This document shows positions 39,011 to 48,285 of a stretch of 64,000 nt of DNA, in pieces. The DNA is from a virus, in the IMG/VR virus record IMGVR_UViG_3300033149_001257, positions 1-64,000 of that record; one strand, 5' to 3'. The notes beneath the pieces were generated by a model. It did no database searches, had not been told where the DNA came from, and saw only the letters and a program-made list of their open reading frames with translations. Each line of letters starts with the position of its first letter. Within the stretch, counting starts at the first letter, position 1. Both the position numbers and the translations under genes were made by a program.

Positions 39011-39546
39011 TTCTTTTTCTCCTCTTTTTTGAATTTCTCGGTTGCCCCAAATAAATAAGGATAGTTTTTTAGCGCTATCCATTTCTGGGTATACCTTTTA
39101 GCCATTGACCTTTTTGATGCCTGTTCTCCCTCTGATAATTCTACCGTATAGTTTGTATCGGTAATTCCAAATCCAAAACAGTATCTAACCGAATACAAAT
39201 CTTCCATAATCTTATATACCTGCCTGTGTTGATAGTGTCCGTATTCTCCATTCGCGTTATGGGTGAATATCATATCCCAGAAACCGTTACCGCCCGATAT
39301 GTTTAATATGTCTTGAGCTACTTTATTATTATCCCAGCCCACGTTAAGGCCCTGCTTAAATCCCAGGATATATCCATCGGCATTTAATCTTTCGCAATTA
39401 TCCATAAATTGGGGATCCCTGCCATGTGTATCATCGGTAGTTACACAGATGATTGTCCAATTAAAATCCATGAACTTATTGAGTGTGCCGCCCATCCATA
39501 ATGTTTCGTCGTCGGTGTGGGCAATTACTACCAATCCGTTTTTCAT
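39007..39546 (-). CDS. PIG-L family (LmbE-like) deacetylase (179 aa)
   Basis: VVIAHTDDETLWMGGTL near the start is the zinc-binding A-H-x-D-D-E motif. FTHNANGEYGHYQHRQVYK gives the second metal and substrate loop (H-x-x-H type). These enzymes remove N-acetyl groups from sugars. ATGA overlaps at both ends show tight coupling with the dehydratase and the CmcI-like gene. Confidence 0.85.
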   Translation of the reverse strand: MKNGLVVIAHTDDETLWMGGTLNKFMDFNWTIICVTTDDTHGRDPQFMDNCERLNADGYILGFKQGLNVGWDNNKVAQDILNISGGNGFWDMIFTHNANGEYGHYQHRQVYKIMEDLYSVRYCFGFGITDTNYTVELSEGEQASKRSMAKRYTQKWIALKNYPYLFGATEKFKKEEKKK

Positions 39547-40148
39547 GTTTTCCTCCTCATGCTCAATATTCTGGTATTGAACTTATCAAATTCTTCCTGT
39601 TGATATGGTTCAAGTATCTCGTTTAATTTGGGGTCAAAATCCTCTTTCTTAAACTCCGTTCCCCAGTCATGCGACATGATTAAATCCCCGGGTTTAAGTA
39701 TGTTGGCATAGAGTGGGAACTCCTCTACCTTACGGCCGTTATCGCAGAAGATGAGCGCCCTTTCATCACTTATAAAACTTTCCACATTCTCAACAGTAGC
39801 TTCACTGAAAACATCTGCCTGTATGAAATCTATATTAAGTCTTGTGAATATCTCGCGCAGGTTTCTGTCTTTATCTAAATCCGGCATTTTTTTATGGAAG
39901 TCAAATATATCCTTAGTGTCTATGGTTAGCACCCTACCCTTTTCCCCTTTCCACGTTTTACCTTTAGTCATCATGTGTAATCCAAAAAGTAATGTTAGTC
40001 CACCCCTGTCAGTACCAAGTTCCACCACTCTATTAATATCTGTTTCGGTACTTAATATATGGCTCAGTATACAAAAAGCACCCCAATTCTGGAATGCCGT
40101 ATATCCCGCAAACTCAAATCCTATTTTATCCAAATCGTAGTTAATCAT
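39543..40148 (-). CDS. CmcI/cephalosporin-hydroxylase-like methyltransferase (201 aa)
   Basis: VVELGTDRGGLTLLFGLHM is the SAM-binding first strand and loop, RVLTIDTKDI the second strand and ALIFCDNGRKVEEF the D-N-G signature. LKPGDLIMSHDWGTEF completes the pattern of the CmcI/RhlB-type family that methylates hydroxyls. The role within a sugar operon is most likely sugar O-methylation. Confidence 0.75.
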   Translation of the reverse strand: MINYDLDKIGFEFAGYTAFQNWGAFCILSHILSTETDINRVVELGTDRGGLTLLFGLHMMTKGKTWKGEKGRVLTIDTKDIFDFHKKMPDLDKDRNLREIFTRLNIDFIQADVFSEATVENVESFISDERALIFCDNGRKVEEFPLYANILKPGDLIMSHDWGTEFKKEDFDPKLNEILEPYQQEEFDKFNTRILSMRRKT

Positions 40149-41326
40149 TTTGTGAGCTCTCCCTTGAATGTTTTATAGGAATCGCCGTTTACCGGATCAG
40201 TTGTATATAATGAACAAAACTGCGTATTAAATCCACGGCAACTGAGCCATACTTCTAATACTTCCTGCGGTATTACATATGGATGTCCTATATTAAGTTG
40301 CTCTGATATTCTCAGGTGGACCAGTAGATATAGCTTACCTCCGGGTTTGAGTACCCTGTGCATTTCTTTGATGGCACGCTCTGGATTGTTTGTGTGGTCT
40401 AATACGTTCGTGCAGAACACTATATCAAAAGAGTTGTCATTTGCTGGTATGTTTTCCGCGGCACCACTTTTCAATAAAATATTATCTGCTTTTATTATCC
40501 TCTTGTATTCTTCTGCCAACGTGTCTACCCCCACGAGCATCTTGGCATCTTTTATCTTTGAGCATAATCCACCAAGTGGGCCGCACCCCACGTCAAGTAT
40601 TGCCATACCTTTTGTTTTGGGCTTAAATAAATCAAGGTATTTCTGATATATCTCCGTACCTTTTCTTATCCCCGTGAGTTTCCAGTACTTCATTTCATAG
40701 GCCTTGTTATCTGCATTGTCCATCTTCTTAAAATATCCTATATTCTTGGGGTGACATTTAGTGCTTATCTTTGTAAGCATCATGGAATGTGTCATGGCAA
40801 ACTCTATCATGTCAGATATTGATTTTCTATTATAATACGGATATGTTTTCTCGGGATTCCATCCGGGGTCAACCACGTCAAGTATGAGATGCCCCCCCAC
40901 GTTAAGTCTTTCGGAACAATGATTAAAAAGCCAATCCTGTTTTATTTCCTTGAAATATGTAAACCCCATGGGTATGATTACATCGAAGTCCCCCATCTGT
41001 TCCGGTATCCCATCATTCACATCTCCATTAAATAGTACTGCCGGACACTTGAAATGGTGCACCATGTCGACTGCGCCCATGTACGTTGCCTGGTCTTTTT
41101 CAATACCATGTAGATTAGTGAATCCCCAATCTGCGAGCTGAATTAAATTATGTCCTATTCCACATCCGAGTTCCAATATCTTTGCATCTTTCGGTACGTT
41201 CCTATTTATCCAGTTAAGTATCTCGCGCTGATAATCCCCATGCTTCGGTAAATGATTAAACCACTTCTGTAGTCTATACTTATCTACCACATAATTAGTA
41301 TGCGCCATGAATTCTTTACTATCCAT
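40145..41326 (-). CDS. tandem two-domain SAM methyltransferase (393 aa)
   Basis: Two SAM-binding domains are visible. Domain 1 has AKILELGCGIGHNLIQLADW (about 55-74), domain 2 AILDVGCGPLGGLCSKI (about 240-256) followed by IVFCTNVLDHTNNPERAI and LKPGGKLYLLVHLR. The first seems to keep its loop, so both could be active. It may methylate two positions of the glycan, or one domain may be structural. Confidence 0.75.
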   Translation of the reverse strand: MDSKEFMAHTNYVVDKYRLQKWFNHLPKHGDYQREILNWINRNVPKDAKILELGCGIGHNLIQLADWGFTNLHGIEKDQATYMGAVDMVHHFKCPAVLFNGDVNDGIPEQMGDFDVIIPMGFTYFKEIKQDWLFNHCSERLNVGGHLILDVVDPGWNPEKTYPYYNRKSISDMIEFAMTHSMMLTKISTKCHPKNIGYFKKMDNADNKAYEMKYWKLTGIRKGTEIYQKYLDLFKPKTKGMAILDVGCGPLGGLCSKIKDAKMLVGVDTLAEEYKRIIKADNILLKSGAAENIPANDNSFDIVFCTNVLDHTNNPERAIKEMHRVLKPGGKLYLLVHLRISEQLNIGHPYVIPQEVLEVWLSCRGFNTQFCSLYTTDPVNGDSYKTFKGELTK

Positions 41327-42242
41327 TGAGCCCCTCCTGTATCAATCTATCCCACTGTCCTATCTTTGCCTCCCATGACCAATTTTTCTTAATGTTTTTC
41401 GCCATAAGATTCCCCATGGTTTTACATTTTTCTTTACTGAGCTTCTTGAATGCCGAAACAATTGATGGCACATCCCTGTTTATAAGAAATCCCGTGATAC
41501 CATCTTGTATAATGTCCTCAGCAGCGCCAACCTTCGTTGCTATGATTGGTATTCCACATGCGGCCGCCTCAAGTATCGTGAGTGAACACCCCTCGCTCTC
41601 GCTTGCATTTATGTAGCAATCCAGGGAATTGTAAAAATCCGGCATTAGTCCATGGTACACCGGCTCCCTATCAGCATCAAGCATCTTAAACTCTATGGTG
41701 CTATCACAAATACAAGCAGCTTCTGCTATTAAGTCAAGCCCCCGGAAGGCGGATTGTCGGCCGCGGCCAGACCAACCCAGTACTATCCGGGGGTTTTTAT
41801 TGTTTATGTTCATCGGGTTGAATACCATCGTATCAACCCCATTTTCTGTTAATACCAAATTATTTATATCGTTATGGAATCTTGAATATAATGTTCTATT
41901 TATTATGCCCGTGGCACAATATGTTCTGGCTATATATTTTGTTGCCGACGCTACACTTCGGCAATCATTGATTGTCCTTATACTGTGAATCACCCCAACA
42001 TGTTTATCTATTGGTATATTATCTATTGGTTTGAGTATTACGTTGTTTTTTGGGTCGGTATATTTCCACCCCATACTTAATACTAAATCATGGTTTTCGT
42101 GTTTAGTCTCACTTAATTGCGAAGGTGTTTTCTTGTCAAACTTATATTTATGTTTCAATAATCTTATAATGTTATTGGCTATCACGTCATATGCCCACCC
42201 TATCCTATCCACAACTATTAATACTCTCGGCCTACCATCCAT
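41319..42242 (-). CDS. glycosyltransferase family 4-like (307 aa)
   Basis: ATG 42242 follows GGAGCGAAAA. The product opens RPRVLIVVDRIGWAYDVIAN; the C-terminal nucleotide-sugar site contains EGCSLTILEAAACGIPIIAT with the E-x7-E motif (SEGCSLTILEA), typical of GT4 retaining enzymes. Slightly short for the family. Confidence 0.85.
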   Translation of the reverse strand: MDGRPRVLIVVDRIGWAYDVIANNIIRLLKHKYKFDKKTPSQLSETKHENHDLVLSMGWKYTDPKNNVILKPIDNIPIDKHVGVIHSIRTINDCRSVASATKYIARTYCATGIINRTLYSRFHNDINNLVLTENGVDTMVFNPMNINNKNPRIVLGWSGRGRQSAFRGLDLIAEAACICDSTIEFKMLDADREPVYHGLMPDFYNSLDCYINASESEGCSLTILEAAACGIPIIATKVGAAEDIIQDGITGFLINRDVPSIVSAFKKLSKEKCKTMGNLMAKNIKKNWSWEAKIGQWDRLIQEGLNG

Positions 42243-43122
42243 TTTTCGCTCCAAACCTTAAATTGTAGTATGGGTGCTTTTTCATTATATCGGGATGTTC
42301 ACCCTTGAAATGTTTTATTTTCATATCTTTATAGAATTTATTTTTGTGGATACCCTTTCCAAACCATGTGGACATCCAGTTTGTCATGTCATGCCGGAGC
42401 CCTTTAGCCATTAATTCCTTACGCCTGGCCCTGTCTACTGTAAAAGGAGTATTCTTGTCATATATGTGTGAGTAATGATAATACATTGCCTGTGTGGGTT
42501 GTAGTATCCTGCACCATGCGTTATACTCATCCAGGGAACAGTTAATACATGAAGTATATGGACCGTGTGGGACCTGGCCGGGTGGATGACTATTAGCATA
42601 TTTCGGATTTTTATATAGTGCGTTCCGCAAACCATGGAGCCTGCTCCCGGGCAACTTCTTTATCATTATGGCACCACTGCTATCAGCATAGTGCCAGAAA
42701 TCTCCGAAGAACCTAATTGCGTATACTATGACGTGCCTTACCTCTGGTTCCCTCACTATCAAATCAAATATATATTTTAAATCCTTAGGTTTATAAATTT
42801 CATCCGCGTCGACGACGAAACAGTAATCACCGGAAGCTTCATCGTACATATATCTACGTTTCACACCTTCCTTTTTCCATTTACCATATTTCAGGTTTAT
42901 TTTTTTATCTGTACGAGCAAGTTTCTTTAAATATTGAAACGTACCGTCGTCAGAAACGCCATTGTCTCCGTGAGTAATAGCACCCTTAGAATTGAAAGCA
43001 TCAATAATCCCATCGCATACTAGTATCTCATCTACCCATGGATGTATGGCATCTATGGAATATTTTATATAATTTATCTCGTTGAATACAGACATTAATG
43101 CTGTTACGCGTGGCTTTTTCAA
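42232..43122 (-). CDS. glycosyltransferase family 2-like (296 aa)
   Basis: TTG start overlapping the previous stop. VTALMSVFNEINYIKYSID starts the GT-A fold. CFVVDADEIYKPKDLKYIF holds the D-x-D metal site. The C-terminal half (HFKGEHPDIMKKHPYYN) resembles the gene at 46065, suggesting duplication within the island. Confidence 0.85.
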   Translation of the reverse strand: MKKPRVTALMSVFNEINYIKYSIDAIHPWVDEILVCDGIIDAFNSKGAITHGDNGVSDDGTFQYLKKLARTDKKINLKYGKWKKEGVKRRYMYDEASGDYCFVVDADEIYKPKDLKYIFDLIVREPEVRHVIVYAIRFFGDFWHYADSSGAIMIKKLPGSRLHGLRNALYKNPKYANSHPPGQVPHGPYTSCINCSLDEYNAWCRILQPTQAMYYHYSHIYDKNTPFTVDRARRKELMAKGLRHDMTNWMSTWFGKGIHKNKFYKDMKIKHFKGEHPDIMKKHPYYNLRFGAKNGW

Positions 43123-43703
43123 AACTTAATATTACCTTTCTTCTTTAAGAAGTAGCTGGTAAATATGGTGCCGCCAACAGGGGGTGGCCCAGCCTCAGCT
43201 TTTTCCATTTTGAAATTCGTTTTGTTGAACAATTGTTTCATCTGGTCGCTATAAAATAAACTGTAATGATAATCTTCGTTCTGCCATTGGCGCACGTCGG
43301 GGACCACGATTAAACAGAACCCACCATCTTTCAGTAGTCTATTGAATTCACATAAAACCACGTAGGGGGCCAAGGAATGCTCAAATGAGTCCTTGCTATT
43401 TATGGCATCGAACGACGAATCTCCAAACGGAATTTCGTGCATATCGCCGTATCTTATGGGATGGTCTTTACCATACCTGGCCTTACCAACGCTCACTTCT
43501 TTTTGGGTTATGGTTATCCCCTGAGCATCAATACCTTTACCGCGGAGCCAGTTTACGAGAAGGCCCGTACCGCACCCGACATCAAGTACCTTCTTATATT
43601 TAAGCATTTCCTTGCCATAAAATTTCATATTATCTTCTTGCTCGCTGGCAGCGAACGGCTCATTCGGGATTCTTAAATATTTCAACCATTTTTTGTGATC
43701 CAT
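43119..43703 (-). CDS. class I SAM methyltransferase (194 aa)
   Basis: ATG 43703 has AAAGGAGC 7 bases upstream. KVLDVGCGTGLLVNWLRGKG is motif I, FDAINSKDSFEHSLAP motif II-like and LLKDGGFCLIVVPDVRQWQN motif III. Sequence alone does not give the target; a sugar or lipid carrier is likely from context. Confidence 0.8.
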   Translation of the reverse strand: MDHKKWLKYLRIPNEPFAASEQEDNMKFYGKEMLKYKKVLDVGCGTGLLVNWLRGKGIDAQGITITQKEVSVGKARYGKDHPIRYGDMHEIPFGDSSFDAINSKDSFEHSLAPYVVLCEFNRLLKDGGFCLIVVPDVRQWQNEDYHYSLFYSDQMKQLFNKTNFKMEKAEAGPPPVGGTIFTSYFLKKKGNIKF

Positions 43704-43705
43704 TT

Positions 43706-44437
43706 TTAAGCTCCTTTTCCAGTAGAATCTGTTCCCCTTGGGAAACATGACGACGGGTGGCAGTGTACACCATGCGCGCCAATGTGGTCCACTAAACTGG
43801 GATTTTTCATATAAACCAGCGCGTGCTCAAATCCTCTTTTAAATAATCTTGTACGGTACGAACCGTCGTCGATATGTGGCGATGTCCATATCTTGGGAAA
43901 GTTCTTCGTGGGCTCCAATTCATCCCACCCACCGGCTTCCAACACATCCATGGACATTATCCAACCCAGTCCACCTATCCAGTTACTCCATGCGTACTTC
44001 TTGCCCTCAAACTCATACTTTGTACCAGTATGGACTTTCTCTCCACGATTAAAACCTGTCATTATAGATATGGGGCGCTTGCCGGTCCAGTTCTTTTTAA
44101 GTGTTTCGTAGGCCGAAATCATTTCGCCGAGCCAGCCCTTTACTACGGTACAGTCATTATCAAGCATTACTGCATATTTACATCCGGATTTGTAGGCATG
44201 ATACCTCTTTAGCGCAAATGAATGCTGCCGGCCGGTACGAGTTTTCTTGAGTATCAACTTAATTTTACCCTTACTCTCAAGGTCCTGTAAGTATGGAATG
44301 GTGCCATCCGTAGACATGTCATCCACTACGACAATTTTATACCCTACTACAGTATTGTCAAATATTGAATTCAGGGTACGCTTCGTATAATTTAGTCTGT
44401 TGTAAGTATGCACGCATATTACATTGTCATTTTTCAT
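43706..44437 (-). CDS. glycosyltransferase family 2 (243 aa)
   Basis: VICVHTYNRLNYTKRTLNSI opens the GT-A fold, VVVDDMSTDGTIPYL gives the nucleotide-binding D-D, and YAVMLDNDCTVVKGWLGEM the D-x-D. Two palindromes at 44436-44474 lie over its start, so it may begin a separately controlled sub-operon. Confidence 0.85.
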   Translation of the reverse strand: MKNDNVICVHTYNRLNYTKRTLNSIFDNTVVGYKIVVVDDMSTDGTIPYLQDLESKGKIKLILKKTRTGRQHSFALKRYHAYKSGCKYAVMLDNDCTVVKGWLGEMISAYETLKKNWTGKRPISIMTGFNRGEKVHTGTKYEFEGKKYAWSNWIGGLGWIMSMDVLEAGGWDELEPTKNFPKIWTSPHIDDGSYRTRLFKRGFEHALVYMKNPSLVDHIGAHGVHCHPSSCFPRGTDSTGKGA

Positions 44438-44474
44438 ACAATTTTTTGTATGGAAATATACAATTTATTGTATA
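44436..44474 (-). promoter_or_regulatory. two tandem ATACAA/TTGTAT palindromes
   Basis: ATACAA-N4-TTGTAT (44436-44451) and TATACAAT-TT-ATTGTATA (44457-44474) have centres 22 bases apart, about two helical turns. They fill the only gap of this part of the island and overlap the stop of one gene and the ATG of the next. Likely dimer-binding operator sites. They lack GC pairs, so they would be weak RNA hairpins. Confidence 0.5.
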
Positions 44475-45562
44475 CCCCAAACTCCTTTCAATCGGATTAA
44501 TTCGTCCTTTATGTTCTTTGTCAGATTGTACCGGTCATATACCGCCCTTTGTCCGGTGGCAGCTACTCTTTCGCGTAATGCGTCGTTTCTTGCGAATTGC
44601 AATATCTTATTTTCCATATCGTCAAGGCTGTCCCAGAACACTGCTTCACTACCGTGCTTAAATATATCGGGGCATCCCTTTTCCTTATATGTCAAGAGAA
44701 GGCTCTTGCATCCCATCATCTGGAACGTCTTTGCATCAAAATACTTATCCGCAGGAACCCCATCCCAGTTCCGGGTATTTACGCATATCTTAGTATTGGA
44801 ATATATCTTCCATATCTCATGCTCGTTTACCCAGGGTTGTAGATATTTTACGGTACGGCTGTCGTTATCTGATACACCCCACCTTGTTCCTGGATTACCA
44901 CCCCACAGTTTATAGGTTAATCCAGTTCTCTCTGCTATGTCCATGAGCCTTGTGTTGACCTCTGCGCGGTTAGGACTTCCTATGGCATCCCATGTACCGG
45001 CAAAACATATATCAGCCTTATAATAATCTCTTTCTTCCGGTGTCATTTTATCTTTATTCGTTTCGTTATGGTGGTTAGGATTACACCCCGGATAGAATAA
45101 TACGGATTCTTTTATCCCGAGTTTATCTCTATAATAATTCTGGCTACTCTCAGCGCATGTCCATACCACATCAAAATACTTGCATTTCTCTACAATATCA
45201 CATCTGTTATTAAATACCCAGCCGGGGTCATCGTATATCCAGAATATCACATGCTTGACCTTCTCTCTTATCTTTTTAATTGTTTCGGTAAATGTGAAAT
45301 CTGCCTTAAATATTATAATCACGTCCGGCTTGTATCGGTCAATGGTATCAAGCGTGTCCTTCTGCATCATGTCAATTGCTTTCAATCTGGCCTTCGTGGG
45401 GTCCATCTTGGTTTTCCTTACAATGGCATCTCGTATATTCTTAACCACTGTCCTGGGTGCATAATACAAATAATCAAATCCAGCAGCATTTACTCCCTCT
45501 TCTACGCTTTCCCAGAAGGGGCCACCTGTAAGACTAAACCCTATGTTCATTAATTTCATCAT
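44465..45562 (-). CDS. CgeB-like glycosyltransferase (365 aa)
   Basis: VKHVIFWIYDDPGWVFNNR and DICFAGTWDAIGSPNRAEV followed by GVPADKYFDAKTFQMMGCKS match the C-terminal pattern of CgeB/GT-B enzymes. The N-terminal half is a GT-B domain (DVIIIFKADFTFTETIKKIR). Acceptor and donor unknown. Confidence 0.75.
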   Translation of the reverse strand: MMKLMNIGFSLTGGPFWESVEEGVNAAGFDYLYYAPRTVVKNIRDAIVRKTKMDPTKARLKAIDMMQKDTLDTIDRYKPDVIIIFKADFTFTETIKKIREKVKHVIFWIYDDPGWVFNNRCDIVEKCKYFDVVWTCAESSQNYYRDKLGIKESVLFYPGCNPNHHNETNKDKMTPEERDYYKADICFAGTWDAIGSPNRAEVNTRLMDIAERTGLTYKLWGGNPGTRWGVSDNDSRTVKYLQPWVNEHEIWKIYSNTKICVNTRNWDGVPADKYFDAKTFQMMGCKSLLLTYKEKGCPDIFKHGSEAVFWDSLDDMENKILQFARNDALRERVAATGQRAVYDRYNLTKNIKDELIRLKGVWGIQ

Positions 45563-46068
45563 GCTTTAATCCCTTCGAGATTCAAAGAAAATATGGAATT
45601 AGAGGCATCGTCTGGGGTGCCCCTAAACGACTTAAAATCTTTAATGCCGAGCGGTTGCAGGTAAGCTATTAATCTTATTTTATCAAATCCGTTCCTATGG
45701 AAAGACCCCGGCTCGTTATCGCGCTGATTACCATATATGTAACTTATCGCATTCCCTATGTTAAGTTTTCTGCATGTCAGGAAAGCGCAAATCATATCAA
45801 GGTTTGGTACGCATACCTTGAGAATTCCGCCGCGCTTTAAAACCCTTATCCAACCTTTTAATACCGGGCTACATTCAGCAGATGACATATGCTCTAAAAG
45901 ATGAGATGCGTAAACAAGGTCAAATTCGCCATCTTTAAATGTTAGTTTTCTTGCATCCATTTTAGTTACGGCCCCATTGGTGGGAACGCAGTCTATGTGT
46001 GTCCATGTAATATTCTTATCTGACTTCTTGACATTCCCCCCGCATCCTACGTTGAGAGCCTTAATCAT
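45559..46068 (-). CDS. SAM methyltransferase (169 aa)
   Basis: ATG 46068 follows GGAGGAAGTGAA and overlaps the previous stop as ATGA; a longer frame to 46185 only shadows the neighbouring gene. KALNVGCGGNVKKSDK is motif I, FDLVYASHLLEHMSSAE motif II, and LKRGGILKVCVPNLDMIC motif III. Short but complete. Confidence 0.8.
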   Translation of the reverse strand: MIKALNVGCGGNVKKSDKNITWTHIDCVPTNGAVTKMDARKLTFKDGEFDLVYASHLLEHMSSAECSPVLKGWIRVLKRGGILKVCVPNLDMICAFLTCRKLNIGNAISYIYGNQRDNEPGSFHRNGFDKIRLIAYLQPLGIKDFKSFRGTPDDASNSIFSLNLEGIKA

Positions 46069-46880
46069 TTCACTTCCTCCAATCCATAGTATGGGTGTTT
46101 CTTCATTACTTCTGGGAGTTTGCCAGTGAATGGCTTCACCACCCCTCCAGAATTGGTCCATTGAGTATCTTGGCCAGGTCGCCATTCTGTATAAGTATTT
46201 TTTACGGTCTGCCCACGCCGTTCATAGTATTTCAGCTTACCCAAAACATTCTCAAATTTCTTTGCCGGTCCGAAGTGATAGCAATTAATTCCGGTGTTTA
46301 CTGCATGTGCCTTATAGAATGGGTCTGAGAGCCACACCTTATGTCCATTCTTGTCCGTTAGATAGGAATGGTGGTGTCTGTGTTTAAGATTCATGCTCGG
46401 GTCTATTCTGGCGCATCTAAATAGTTGCATGTTCCATGCCGACCCCACGGTTATCTGGCGAAAGTTTTTCCACATATGGATGTGATTTACAAGAAAAATG
46501 ATGGCCTCTGGGTCGTTATCTGCAAGTTCTGAGAGCGCATATAAATCCTTGAGATGGTATATCTCGTCAGCATCTATGAATAGGAGCAATTCCCCTTTCA
46601 TCATTTCAAGGCATTTATCGCGCATTTGTATTTTGTCGTTCCAGAAACCGTCTTTCTTGAATACGTGCACCTTGCTATGTTTTTTTTCAAGGTCAGTTAT
46701 AATCTGAACCGTATTGTCTTTTGAGTGCCCACTACTGTTCGCCATATGAGAGGCGTTCTTTACCGCGCCCTCAACTATATTAATGTCGGTTACGCATGAA
46801 CACTTTAATGGAGCGTCCATCGCGTACTCTAAGTACTCTGCTTCATTCAGACAAATTACGCAGACGCTTATCGATGCCAT
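46065..46880 (-). CDS. glycosyltransferase family 2-like (271 aa)
   Basis: ISVCVICLNEAEYLEYAMD opens the fold and LLLFIDADEIYHLKDLYAL contains the D-x-D. The end (EVMKKHPYYGLEEVK) resembles that of the gene at 42232. Overlaps the start of its neighbours on both sides. Confidence 0.85.
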   Translation of the reverse strand: MASISVCVICLNEAEYLEYAMDAPLKCSCVTDINIVEGAVKNASHMANSSGHSKDNTVQIITDLEKKHSKVHVFKKDGFWNDKIQMRDKCLEMMKGELLLFIDADEIYHLKDLYALSELADNDPEAIIFLVNHIHMWKNFRQITVGSAWNMQLFRCARIDPSMNLKHRHHHSYLTDKNGHKVWLSDPFYKAHAVNTGINCYHFGPAKKFENVLGKLKYYERRGQTVKNTYTEWRPGQDTQWTNSGGVVKPFTGKLPEVMKKHPYYGLEEVK

Positions 46881-48285
46881 TCGGAATTACCCTTTCTATT
46901 ATTTTTCTCAAATTATCACAGTATGCCTGGAATGTCATAATACCCTCAATGTATTCTTTACCCTGCTTACCACGTTGCGTTCTATACGTTTTATTAGTCA
47001 GTACCTTATTTAATTTTACCCCGAGGTCGTCAGCGCCTTTCTTGAAATCGGCATACTCTAAAAAGTCTTTATATTCCTCCCTGAAAAATGGAGTATCGTA
47101 GCATATACATGGTTTTTCACAATATAGGGCCTCTGCTGGAAACATTCCAAATCCTTCCATTGTTGACGGAAAAATTGCAGCCTTGGATCTTTTTATAATC
47201 CTAAACTTTTCAAGGTCGTCTACGTTCATGTGGAATTCCATGGAAATGTTTGTGCCCTTAGCGAGGTCCTGATACATCTTTTTTCTGTCCTCACCAATTG
47301 GATTACAAATAAAATTAATCTTTGGGGGATTAGGGATGTTCCTTAAACACGTGATTACATGTTCGGGGTGTTTATGAGCAACCAGTCTTGATACGAAAAC
47401 TATTTCATGCTGTTCTGTTTGTTCCGGTACGAGGTCTGCCACTTTATCGTTAATGAATGGATATAGCGCAGATATGTTTTCGGGTTTGTATGTATTACCA
47501 AGCCACCGTCCTGTATAATCTTTACATAGTTCATTCAGGCTCAGTACGTGTGTTGCTATTGATAGTGCTTTTTTGTATTTATCCCAGTACTCGTCAGTCG
47601 AGTCTGTTCCTTCGCGGAATAGTCTGGTATAGTTGGGGGATTCAAATATGAGTAGGGCCGAGGGAACATTCATGTTCTTCCCACTCATGGCGGCCTTTAC
47701 TCCCCCCTCTCTTGGTATGCCAACGAATAAATCAAACATATTTTCTGGCATATCAAAATCAAGGTAGAGGTTATTCATTATTCTTATTCTGTCATGGTGT
47801 GGATAATTCTTAAAGTCCATGGCAAAAGTGGGCTTAATGTTGGTACATACGGTTACATCAAATCCTATGTTAGCTAAGGCATATATCATTCCCCACGCAT
47901 AATACCTGCCACCACTATAATGAGTAGCTATGTTCTCCATAAAGAACGCCACCTGTGGTCTTTTAGACATCGGGCCCTTTATGGCGAATGGTAGCATCTC
48001 TGCCGGTAAGTGGTGTTTTACTACCTCAAATATTCCAGGGGATACGTTTATTTTTTCATATACCACGTTCCTGCCTATTTCTACCCCTATCACACTATCG
48101 TCTATCTTTTTAATCCTTCCATGCGCAACCCATGATTGTACGCTGGGATCACATAAGTCAATACCTTTAAGTATAAGTATTTCCCCCACCTCTGCGGCCT
48201 GACCTTTGAATAATAGTTGCTTTTTGTCAATGCCTACGTTCAGGTATTTACCCGATACTAACGAGTGCCTTTTGTAGTGAGCCAT
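46843..48285 (-). CDS. GT4-like glycosyltransferase with N-terminal extension (480 aa)
   Basis: Residues 1-95 (KYLNVGIDKKQLLFKGQAAE, ILILKGIDLCDPSVQSW) form an extra domain not usual for GT4. The GT-B part starts at about 110 (RPQVAFFMENIATHYSGGRY). EIVFVSRLVAHKHPEHVITC opens the second half, and FPSTMEGFGMFPAEALYCEK gives the E-x7-E motif. The extension may bind the acceptor. Confidence 0.85.
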   Translation of the reverse strand: MAHYKRHSLVSGKYLNVGIDKKQLLFKGQAAEVGEILILKGIDLCDPSVQSWVAHGRIKKIDDSVIGVEIGRNVVYEKINVSPGIFEVVKHHLPAEMLPFAIKGPMSKRPQVAFFMENIATHYSGGRYYAWGMIYALANIGFDVTVCTNIKPTFAMDFKNYPHHDRIRIMNNLYLDFDMPENMFDLFVGIPREGGVKAAMSGKNMNVPSALLIFESPNYTRLFREGTDSTDEYWDKYKKALSIATHVLSLNELCKDYTGRWLGNTYKPENISALYPFINDKVADLVPEQTEQHEIVFVSRLVAHKHPEHVITCLRNIPNPPKINFICNPIGEDRKKMYQDLAKGTNISMEFHMNVDDLEKFRIIKRSKAAIFPSTMEGFGMFPAEALYCEKPCICYDTPFFREEYKDFLEYADFKKGADDLGVKLNKVLTNKTYRTQRGKQGKEYIEGIMTFQAYCDNLRKIIERVIPNGIDKRLRNLSE

